In this document: piece by piece, positions 43,701 to 55,700 of the stretch | Position numbering within the stretch: the stretch's first letter is position 1 | How the letters are laid out: every line of letters starts with the position of its first letter | Assembly: GCF_009372235.1 (NCBI RefSeq) | Contig: NZ_ML762921.1 | Coordinates: 434,001 to 498,000, forward strand | Length of the DNA: 64,000 bases | Direction of reading: 5' to 3' | Source of the DNA: Dickeya oryzae | GTDB taxonomy: Bacteria > Pseudomonadota > Gammaproteobacteria > Enterobacterales > Enterobacteriaceae | The notes under the pieces: generated by a model | Databases searched by the model: none | Told to the model about the DNA's origin: nothing | What the model saw: only the letters and a program-made list of their open reading frames with translations | Translations under genes and position numbers: made by a program

Positions 43701-46700
43701 GCATGCGGGTGAGCGGAGGCAACGCTGATGAAGGGGAAACAGCCCGCCCACCAGTCATCGCGCACACTTCCCGCCAGGACAGCACCTGACGCCCTTCCCG
43801 GCCATAGCGAATGTGGATATCTTCCGGCATCATGCTACTTTCCCGCAATTTCTCATCCACATCCTCGGCACTGGCCGCCACATCCAACTCAATCAGTTGA
43901 CCGATAACGTTGGCGTTCTCTAAACGTGCCGTTTTTAACAAGCCATTGAGAGCGGTTAATAGCCGGGTCGGGAAATCCCCGACCACCACCAGTTGCAGTA
44001 ACACCGGCTGTTTGGGCTTGCTGGCTAACATCGTTTGCACCTGCGCAAACAGTGCCAGCGCATGCTGATGAAAGTTCAGCGCGATATCGCCCGTGTCCTG
44101 CACCGGTAAAATGACGTCGTCCGTCAGGCCAATATCGTTGGCGATGGCGCGGTCTGTGCAAAATAAGACCTGCCGACTCGCGTATGCCGACGGCGCGGCG
44201 GTATTGACCGGCGCATTTTTACGTTGCCACTGCGGCACAAGCAGCAGCGTACCGTTTCGCTGCGTTGTGGCCGACTCGGGCGTGCGGGCGCTAAAGCCAT
44301 GCAGAGCAACGCAAAGCTGCCCCGCGTCGTCATATAACTTGATGGTCAGTTTCTGGACCTTTGCCTGAGGATGGGGTTCGGTTCCGTGGTCGTAGGTAAC
44401 ACAAGCCCACATCGTAGCAGTGCATCGATGCAGAATATCCATCGATGCCATATCAAAAGGTAAACCTAGCCGATGCTCTCGGGACAACCCCAGCGTCGCC
44501 TGTAATGCCGAATCCATCAGGCTGGGATGTAAGACATAATCATTGAGCGTTTCACGGAGTGTTTCAGGCAAACTCAACCGTGCCAGTACACGTCCCTTCG
44601 TCAGATACAGCGTCTCAACTCCCTGATGTCCGGGGCCGTAGACGATCCCAAGCTGACGAAAAGCCTGGTAACACGCGGCCTTATCAATGGTTCCGTCCTG
44701 ATGTTCGGCCAGCGCGACAGACAGATCGAGTCTGTCTCTACCATCTGTACAGGGGTCCACGACGAGCACGTTGCCCTGACAATGCGTCTGCATTTGACCG
44801 TCCGGCAGCACAGAACCGATGTCGAACCGAATCACCTGAGCCGACTGCGGCAGCAGTTTTACCGTTAGCGGGTGGATCCCGGCAGAGGGTGCGGAAGCTT
44901 GCGAGTGCTCAGCAACGAAGGGGCGAACCCACACAATCTGCGTCAATTGCAAATGGCGTCCAGCACCAACAACCTGCTCAGCCGCGGCGCGGGCCATTTC
45001 CAGATAGGCCACGCCAGGTAACAGCTTTTGTTCCATCACCCGATGGTCAGCGAGGAAAAACTCGCGGCCATCAAACCAGGAGGTAAAACTGAGCGCGGTA
45101 ATATCAGAGGTATTGCGGTGCACCAGAGGGTGCAAACGATACGGACGTATTTTTACAGGGGACTCCGTCGCCTCTGCCCCATGGCTTTCACTCGCTGATG
45201 CCGTCACCTTCAACCAGAAACGATCCCGTGCGAACGGATAGGTCGGCAAACCGATTCGACGAGGTTTTATTGCCGCCGGGTACCGTTGCTGCCAGTCAAC
45301 CTGACCGCCCTTCACCCAGACGTCGAGCAGTTTGTTGTAGTTGCCCGTTTGCAGCCATGTTCCGACCATCGTTTGCCACGCGTCGTCGTCCGCCAGCATC
45401 GACAGCGATGCTTTGCCGGCTTTAACATTACCGCGGTAAACGCCTGCGGGTGTTTCTGCCTCAGAGAGGTACGCCGCTAATGTCTGTTTCAGTGCCTGCA
45501 CGGAATGGGTGACAAAGGCCAGGCGTTCGTCCATCGCTTCACGTCCCACTTGCAGGGTATAGGCGATCTCAGTCAGGCTGGGCTGCTGGGCGGCACACTC
45601 GGCAGAATCCAGAAATGCCGCCAGGCCTTGCACCACGGCCTTTAAGCGCTCGGCCTTTTTGGCCGACAGTACTATGGCCACCGGCTCGGCAGAAGAAGAT
45701 GAAGCCTCCACGGTTTGTGCTGCAGATGCATACTCTTCAAGAACAATATGCGCATTAGCCCCACCGATACCGAAGCTACTGACACCGGCCCTTCTCGGCA
45801 CTGGCTGACCGTCGGCATCTTCCATTGCCGTCCACGCGTGTGTGTCACGGACCAGATAGAACGGGCTATCGGCTAAATCCAGATAAGGGTTCGCCGTCTT
45901 AAGATGCACGTTGCCCGGAATTTTCCGGTGACGGAACATCAGCAAAATTTTCAGCACACCGGAAATACCGGCGGCGGCTTCCAGATGTCCGATATTGGTT
46001 TTCACCGACCCTAATCCACAATAAGCCTTTCGGGTCATCGCTTTATGCTGTTCCTGGTACAGGGCGGCAAACGCCTTCTTCAACCCATTGATTTCAATTG
46101 GGTCTCCCAGTTTAGTTCCTGTACCGTGGGTTTCGATATAGCCCACCGTTTCGGGATCAATGCCACTACGGCGATAGGCCTGAACCAGCAGTTCTTGCTG
46201 CGCCACTGGATTCGGCGCGGTCGGAGAGGTGGCTTTACCGCCATGGTTCTCGGCACTGCCACGGATAAGACCGTGAATGCGATCGCCATCGGCTTTCGCC
46301 TGACTGAGGGGTTTGAGCATAATGGCGCCAACACCTTCACCACGACCATAGCCATCGGCACTGATATCAAATGTTTTGCAACGACCGTCTTCACTAAGAA
46401 TACCGGCTTCCCCGGCGGTAATGGTGATCCCCGGATTGACGATAACGTTGACGCCACCGACAATCGCCACGTCACAACTGCCGGCGCGAATTGCCTCTAT
46501 CGCCCGGTGAATGGCGACAAGAGAACTGGAACAGGCGGTATCGATAGGCTCGCTGGGACCGTGCAGATTCAATATATAAGAAACACGGTTTGCCAACGCA
46601 AAATGAGAAAGCCAGGGGGGATCACCAATACCGAATTTATCGTGGGAATACTTGAGCCAGGCGTCTTTATACTCAGAGGTCGACACCCCGACAAAAACCC

Positions 46701-49700
46701 CGGTATTGCTACCTGACAAATCACTGGCGCAATAACCGGCATCCTCAATCGTGGCCCAGACCGTTTCCAGAAAAACCCTGAATTGCGGGTCCAGCGATTG
46801 GGCTTCACGGGGGGAGATTCCGAAAAACAGCGGGTCGAAACAGTCGACATCCTGCATGAATCCCCCACAATTCACTTTAGTTTTCCCGGGGGTTTCATGT
46901 GGATCGCCATAATATTCCTGCCAGTTCCAGCGATCTGCCGGAACCTGACCAATCAAATCACGATTCGCTTCCAACTGTTGCCAGAACGCATCCAGGTTGC
47001 GGGACTGCGGAAATCGGCCACTCATCCCGATAATCGCTATCGCTTCTGGTACTTGTGGTGTGTTGGGGGTTAACGGCGTGCCCTCCTCCGCCACAGTTGC
47101 GTTTGAAATAGCGCAAACGGCGGCCTCTAATGGCGCAACCGCTGGTGTTGGTTGTGACGGGATTGGCGGTGAAGCTCGCCAGGAAAATGCTTTTCTTCCT
47201 TCCCCGGTGTTTGCGGTTCTGGTGACCAGACTCTGCGGCTGGCGGCTGGTTGTCGCCATTCCTGCACGAGATCCAGCGCCGCCAGATGCCACCGCCGTTT
47301 TATCAGCAAAAGCCTCGGGGTACGCGTCAGCCAGATAGTTCCCCATCCTCCTCAGGGTCGAGTGCTCAAAGAAAACCGTCGGCATCAGTGCTAATCCGTA
47401 GGCTTTATTAAGACGGCTGGCAAACTCGGTGAAATCGATAGAATTGAAGCCATACCTGGACAGTTCCATATCCAGCTCTATCTTCTTCTCATCAAGCTTT
47501 TGCAGTTGCGCGACCATACTGACCAGCAAAGCACACACCTGCCCGACCCGAACCGGGCTGGTTACCTCTTTGGCCAAACCTGCCGCATCGTTTATACCCG
47601 ATTGATGCACGGACGACGGCTGGGGTGGCGTTTGCCCATCCTCAGCGAGTCTGGCCTGAATTTTTTCTGCCTCGCCATAGATGACGGCAAGCTGAGATTC
47701 CTGACTTTGTAGCCCCAGCATCAATGCCTGAAAACCCACCTCGGTGGGCATCGGAATCAAACCGGTCTGCTGTCTGAGCAGTTCAGCATCAGGGGCGGAA
47801 ATCCCCATACCACCATCACGCCATAGCGGCCAGTTGACCGCCAGGGTTTTTCCCCGGCGCAGGCCATTGGCAACCTGCTGGTTACGCCAGAGGGCAAATC
47901 CATCCATAAACCCATTAGCACAAGCATAATCAGCCTGACCAGCATTACCAAACGCACTGCTCAATGAAGAGAACAGCACCATGAAATCCAGGTTGCAATC
48001 CTGGGTCGCGTGGTCCAGCGCCAGGGTTCCTGCAACTTTCGGTGCCAGAACGTCGAGCAGTTCCGCTTGCGTTTTATTGGCGATGAAAGCATCACGAATG
48101 ATGCCGGCACTATGGATGATGCCGTTCAGTTGACCTTCATCTTGCAGAATCTGCTGTACCAGATGCCGGGTTTGTGCCGGGTCAGTCACATCCCCTTGCA
48201 GGTAAGTCGCCTGAATCCCTTGACGCTGCAAATCCAAAAGGCGTTGCTCGCTACGTTCATTCAGGGCAGAACGACCACTGAGTACCAACCGCGCCTGATA
48301 TTGAGTCCCCAGTTCACGGGCGATCTGATAGCCAATCCCCCCCAAACCGCCGGTTATCCAGATGACACAACCAGAAGAAACCGGCAGGGCATCCGTCATG
48401 TCGGCCTGAGCAATCCGCTGCCACGCCTTCACCCTCCGGCTTCCGGTTTCATCGTAACGAATCTCTGTGGCACCCTTGGCACCATGCAGTTCAGACTGTA
48501 ACTGAGTGAGCAGCAGGGGGATAGCTGCCGGTGACACAGGGTATCGGATCACGTTGCCATTAAAGCCGGATTGCTCTTGCCGGGCCGTTTTGAGTAGCCC
48601 TGCGCTGGCGGATAACCACAACTCATTCGCCGGTTCTGATGCCAGTATAAATACCGTCTGCCGCTGAGCCAGCTCCCGGCAAGCCAGCGTCCTTGTTTTT
48701 ATCTGGGCGAATAACTGTTGCAGGCAAGAGGTAAATTGTTGCGGATGGGGGTCGTGCCCCACAGACAGGTTCACAACCTGGCAGTCGGGCCAGGTATTTT
48801 GTAACGCAGTTTGTAACGCCGCATTCTCATCCGCCAGAATAAAACAGGGCGGCAGCGCATCAGGCGCATCGCCAGCGACCTGAGCAGGTACGATATCCTG
48901 TACAACCCACTGAGGCCGGGCAACAACCAGCGACCCTGCAGGCGAAGCCTGAGCACTGATCATGCTCAGACCGTTAATCTCAACCAAAATATGACCGTGA
49001 TGATCGGTAAACCAAATATCACAACGCACGATACGATGTTCTGAACCCGCGTCAGACCGCGTTTGGCGAATATAAGCCAGAACGCGTGCTGGCAACGGCT
49101 GGTAGATCCGTAATGCATCCAGGCTAAAGGGCATTAGTGGAGCAGCGCCTTGCCGTTCACCGCCGACGGCCAGAATAATGCTAGCCAAAACCGCCCCATT
49201 CATCAGGGCCGGATGCAACACCGGCTCCTCTGCCGCACCAACAAGGTCCTGATGAATGTCCAGCGTCACCAGCGCTTCATTATTCCCCTGCGCATACTGG
49301 GTGATCCCCAGTAATCGGGGCCCGATACCTGCGCCGAAAAATTCAGCGCAGGCGTGATGGGTTCGATGCTGTCGGCATCGATGTTCGATGTCTGCAAGCG
49401 GCAGAGGCGGGTGTTCCGCGTTGCCGACAAGCCCGGTCATCACACGCCCTTGCGCGTGAACCTGTCCCTGCCTGCTGATAACACAGTGATAGCCTTGTTC
49501 GTCCCGATTCAGGGCCAGATCGATGTCGGTACCCTGCTCCCCTACCATTAAAGGCTTGTGCCAGACAACATCCCTAAGTCCCACGACGACCTCGGAATCC
49601 CCCGTTGGAACGTGCGATACGGCCAATTCTCTCATCCATTCCAGAGACAGCATGCCGGGCAGCAAACCACCGTGATCCTGCAAAAAATATTCTGTGCCGC

Positions 49701-52700
49701 TTAACGCTTTGTGCTTGATGTTAACGGTCACTCCGGCGCTAGCCGCCGTCTCTACAGATGTCACTATTCCTGGAAAAACAGGTTCCTCAGCACTATGCGA
49801 TACCGGCAAAATCCGGGTCGAGAACCCACGCATACTTACACAGATACGACCTTGATCATTGCAGAGGTCGATATCCATTTTCTGTACCTGCTCGTTCGCC
49901 GGGTTCTCCGTTGAGACCAGCCGTAGCCAGACCCACAGACGAGTGTCCATTTCGCCGAATACATCCAGTTGCTCCAGCGCAAAAGGGACGTAGGCGGTGC
50001 CAGATGGCAGGTCTGAGTGATGTAACCCCAGACTGGTTTGCAAGGCAGCATCCATCAGGCTCGGATGCAGACCGAACGCGGAGGATGTAGCCGCATCCGG
50101 CAACACAATCTGAGCCAACACCTGACGCTCTGCGGTCAGTAGCCGCTCAATGCCCTGAAATGTCTCGCCATAATTCAGCCCCATCTCACGAAAGCGCTGA
50201 TAACAGTGCGCCGCCGGGTATTCAGGGCCAGTCATCTGTTTCTTCAGTTGGTGCAGATCCAGCGTGTTACTTTCTAAGGCGTTATTCCCCGTGGTAGTGT
50301 CATTCAGATCGGGATCAATGATCCCCTGACCATGAATCGTGCGCTGTTGGATGTCGTTTTCTGAGTAAATCTGGTAGTCAATAAGACCGCTTTCCTGTGC
50401 GTAGAGACCCAGATAGATGGTGGTTGTCGGTTGTGTGGCGACGATTGGCTGAAGCCAGAGTACCTGCTTCACGCTGAAAGGCAGCCGTTGTGATGCTGGA
50501 ATAACGGAAGCGGCGGCATAGGTATAAGCCGCCCGGGCCATTTCCAGATAGCTGACGCCCGGCAGCACTTTCCGACCATGAATCTGGTGATCCACGAGAA
50601 AAAACTCCTCACCGCTGAACTCAGCGCGAAAGCGCAGCTCAGCCAGCGTTGAAGCATTCTCCGTCAACAGTGGATGTAATGACGGTCTGGCCCCGGCGAT
50701 GTGGTCTGACGATGGCGATAACGCGCGGGTCTCCAGCCAGTGATGCTCTCTGGCAAAGGGATAAGTCGGTAAGACAACGCATCGGGACACCTCCGGCGAC
50801 AGCGCCGCCCCGTCCAGTTCGTATCCCTGGCAATAATAGTCCGCCAGTGCGGACAGGATTTCCTGATATTCCTGCCCCTCACACTGTTGCGACTGCTGTA
50901 ATAAAACGTCGACCTGCTGGCGAATGATCTTTTGCCCGACAAAGCCCAGCGGGACTTTACCGCGAAACAGATTGGGACGTTGCGCATGCTCTGCTTGCCG
51001 CAGACTGATGATGACGCCGTCCCGATCTTCGGCCACCACCGCCAGACGGTATTGGAAATGACTCCGCCCCTGCAGCAAGGTATAGCCGATCGCGGCCAGT
51101 CCCTGAGTGCTGGTTTGCGGCTTTTGCAAATGCAAAATCAGATCCTCGACCTTACGGTATAACGCCTCCTCGGTCTTGGCCGACAAACAGAGAAGATAGT
51201 GGCTGCGCTGTGGCTCTGGGGACGAAACCGGCTGAGGGTATTCCTGCATCACCAGATGGGCGTTGGTTCCGCTCATGCCGAAAGCACTCACCGCCCCCAT
51301 TCTCAGCCTTCCCTGCTGTACCGGCCAGGCCCTGGCCGTTTTATTCACATAAAAAGGACTCTCTGCCCAGGTGATGTAGTCATTCTCCTGTTGGCAGTGC
51401 AGGCTTGCAGGAATGGTTTGCTGATTCATCGACTGAAGCAGGCTCACGGCACTCAGGAGCCCGGAAGCGGCAAAGGTATGACCGAAATTCGTTTTCGTCG
51501 ACGTCAGGGCGCAAAACGCCTGTTTATCGGTGAACGCTTTGAACGCCTCATTCAGCGCATTAATCTCGACCGGGTCGCCAAGTCGGGTACCCGTTCCGTG
51601 CGTCACGATATAGTCGATCTGCGCGGGATCAATGTGAGCGCGCTGATACACGGTTTTGAGCAAGTCAGCCTGCGCCACGCCGTTCGGTGCGGTGATCCCG
51701 TTGGTTTTGCCGTCATAATTGATGCCGCTGGCCCGAATCAGACCATGGATCAGATCACCATCGGCTTCAGCCTGCGACAGGCGTTTGAGCACCAGCACCA
51801 CGACCGCTTCACCTGGCACCATGCCATTAGCGCGCTGATCAAAGGTGTAGCAGATCCCATCTGCCGAAATCATGCCGGAACGCTTCATGATATCGAAGCC
51901 TTCCGTCGAGAGTTGCAGACTCACGCCCGCTGCCAGTGCGGTATCGCATTCCCGGTTACGCAGACTCGTGCATGCCAGATGCGCAGCCACTAAGCCGGAT
52001 GAGCAGGCCGTATTAATCGCCAGCACCGGTCCATGCAGGTCGAGAAAATAGGCCAGCCGCGAGGCCAAAATACCATTGTGATTGGCAGTAATCTCAATGT
52101 GTTCCGTACTTGAGAAACGTCCGTACGCGCCCTCTTCCACACCGACAAACGTACCGATGTTATGCTGCCGCAACCGTTGTGCGCCATAACCGGCATGTTC
52201 CAGCGAGCTCCATGCTTCCTGTAAAAGCAGACGCTGGCCTGGATCCATGTTCTGCGCTTCCCGGGGAGAGATTTCAAAAAACAGCGGGTCAAATTCAGCG
52301 GCACCGGGAACGACCCCACACCACAAGTCCGCGTCTGACGCCGCAATACGGCTATCACGGTAAGACTCGTCCCGACCATGCAGGTATTCCGCACTCACGC
52401 GGCTCACCGCCGATTTTCCCTCTGCCAGATACCGCCACATTTCATCAATATCACGGGCACCGGGAAAACGACCGCTCATACCGATAATGGCGATCGGCTC
52501 TTCTGCGTCAAAAGGAGAAACATCGTGGCGATGCTCTTCACCAATAGCCGACCTATTCACGGGTGGAATGTTAAGAGGGGCATCTGAATGTACCGATTCG
52601 ACACGGTGATCAGGGGCCTCGCTATCCCCTGCCGACCCACCGTAATACGTCTGCATCAACGCACCGTGTGTCAGCATAAAATACTGACAGAGCTGCGACA

Positions 52701-55700
52701 GGGTGGCATTCCCGAAAAACAGGGCTGGCGAAACCACGATGCTCCACTTCCGGCTGAGGCAGGTGGCAAACTCAGCAAGGCTTATCGAATCAAAACCAAA
52801 ATCGGCCAGATTCACGTCATGATGCAAACGGTGCCGTTCAATACTTAAAATATCGCTCACCGCCTGCTGCAATTCCCACAGTACACATTGTTCAACCGTC
52901 AGCCCCTTCATTTCCGGGCGACGGGCGATAGTCGTCGTCACTGGCTGGCGTGGCAGTCGCTCCTGACGAGTGCCGGACTCATGCTGTAACCGATCCCCTA
53001 ACACGCGTTGAATCTTGTCAGGCTGTCCGACCATCACCAGCGACGAACCCGCTTCACCGGCCAGCAACTGTTCAAACACCCTCAATCCTTCTTCGCTGCG
53101 CAATGCACGTTGTCCGCTGGTTTTCAAATAAAGGGACGTAGCCTGCGCCCGCTCAACCGAGCGTTGTGTCATTCCCCCGTCCTGCCAGACAGGCCAACTG
53201 ATTGCGATAGTCTTTCCTATCAGAGATGGCGTCTTCCCTTCGGCAGCAGTCGGCTGATTGCGGTTGTTGGCATAGGCCAGTTGAAAACGGTTTGCGACGG
53301 CATAATCACCGGCACCGAAATCACCCAATACTGCGGCACTGGACGAGAAATAAACGATAAAATCGAGTGAGTCTTCAGCACCGAACACGGTTTGCCAGGC
53401 TGTATCAAGCACCAGCGTCCCCTGAATTTTCGGTGCCAGTACCTGACGAACGCCAGCAAGATCTTTTTCTGCCAGCATCTGTGTCGTTTGAACGCCAGCG
53501 GTATGTAATATACCGTTGATTTTAATGCCTTTCCGCTGGCAATCAGCGAACAGAGACTGCATCTGAGACAGTTCACTCACATCTGCCTGCAGATAAGTGA
53601 CCTGACCGCCATGTTGTTCAATTGCCCGTAAATCCGCCTGTTTTTCCTCATCAAGGGGAGAGCGGCCAACCAGAAGAACTTTCGCCATCACGTTCTCACA
53701 CAGGTAACGTGCAAATACCGTCCCTAATCCCCCAAGCCCCCCAGTAATCAGGTAACATCCACCGATTTTTAAATAACTGTCTGTTTTTAAACCGCTGTCA
53801 GCGTTTTCCAGCCGCGTCGGTTCGAAGGTCAACACATGACGCTTACCCTGGATATACAGCACGCTTTGCGCAGGTTCGGTCTGCAATTCAGCCCAGATGT
53901 CGGGAATATGCCCCGCGAGCGACTGCCATTGATCCGTATCGGCAGCATCGGTCAGTTCAAACCCGGCAAACGTGACGCGTGTTTTCGGTAAAACAACGCG
54001 TAAAGATGCGCCAAACGCCACCAATGCATCAGCGTAACAACGCTCCAGTACGCTGGTAAACGCACTGGCCACGACAATACGACCAACATCCAGTCCGCTG
54101 GACAACAGCCCCTGAAACAGCGGCACCAATTGATTCATCGCCGATTCAGGTTCAACAACACACAGCAAAGCCGCTACCGTTTCCGTTTGGGTAGCGCGCT
54201 TTAACGCAGAAAAATAGCGGTGATAGGTACTTGCTTCTGTGGCCGCCAGGTCATCAGGCGCGAAAAATTCCGTCGATACATTCGTGGCAATGTGATTGAT
54301 ACCGAGGCGAATCGCCGTCTGAGCTGCTGCCGGGGTGACGCAAAGCAAGCGCTGTATCTGGCGCTCGGCGGGGCCCGGCACGTCAGGCAGCGATTGCTCT
54401 TGCCATCGCTCACGATAAACCAGAACAGCGTCATCCTGCTCTGATGTCATGGCTTCATCAGGTTCAATCAGAACATGCCCTAAGCCGGGTTCAGCCTTCT
54501 GGCTCTGCGGAGTCGGTGCGGATGGCGTTGCAACAGAGCGGGCCGTTGCCGGGATATCCACCGTAGCAACCCAATAGCTTTCCTGTTCAAACGGATACGT
54601 CGGCAGGTGCATCCTACGCGGTGTCGGCCCGTGGTATAACGCCCCCCAATCTGCCGGTTCGCCCCGCAGCCAACATGCCAACTGTTTGGAAACAAGAGGC
54701 GAGATGTGGTCATCCCGAACGTCGGGTGCAGAATCTGCGCTTCCCTCTGTGCAAAGTAATGCCTCGGTGGCACGGGAACGGGCCGTCCCCGACACATCGG
54801 CATAATACAGACCGAGATCTGAACTCGCCCCTTCTTCAGCAGTCAGGTACCGGCGCACTTTCTCCTGCAAGGTGTGCCAGCCGTCGGCAATCAACGCCAG
54901 ACGATGAGGCATCGCCGTGCGTCCGAATTGCAGGGTATAAGCAAGATCCCGCATGCTTTCCGGCGCATGACCGGCGATCAGATTTGTGGCTATCTGCTTT
55001 AACTGCGGTTCACTTTTGGCGGATAGCACGATCAGGTACGAATCATCCTCACCTGACGCTCCCTGACATCGCGCTTTAGCCTCCGCGTTCTGCAACACCA
55101 GATGCACATTGGTTCCCGAATGTCCGAAAGCGCTGACAGCCGCAAAACGTGACGCCTGTTCCCAGTGTTTGAGCGTGGTATTCACATAGAAAGGGCTATC
55201 AGCAAAATCGATATCTTCATTCGGCTGGGCATAATTGAGCGATGGCGGGATTTCCTGATGTTTCAGCGCCAGCGCCGCCGTAATGACATTCACGATGCCG
55301 GACGCGGCTTGAGTATGACCAATATTGGTCTTCGGCGAGGTCAAGGCACAGTACTGCTTTTTATCTGCACCAGCGTCATGAAACGCATCAATTAATGCAT
55401 TACATTCAATGGGATCCCCTAACATGGTGCCGGTACCGTGGCTGACGACATAACCTATCTGTTCGGGAGAAACGCCGCTTTGCCGGTAAACCTGCGCGTA
55501 AAGCTCGCTTTGCCGGGCACCATTGGGAGCGGTCAGGCCATTGGTTTTACCATCATAGTTAATTCCGCTGCCCTTGATGATGGCATAAATATCATCGCCA
55601 TCGCGCAGTGCGTCAGCGTGGCGCTTTAACACAACCGTCGCACAGCCTTCACCGACAACCATACCGTTAGCCCGATAATCAAAGGCGTAGCAGGTGCCGT

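Noticed and set aside
51199-51993. Plus-strand frame of 264 codons opposite an OocN KS
   Set aside because: It lies exactly over conserved KS coding sequence. Similar antisense frames recur at equivalent places in other KS domains (for example 46045-46716).
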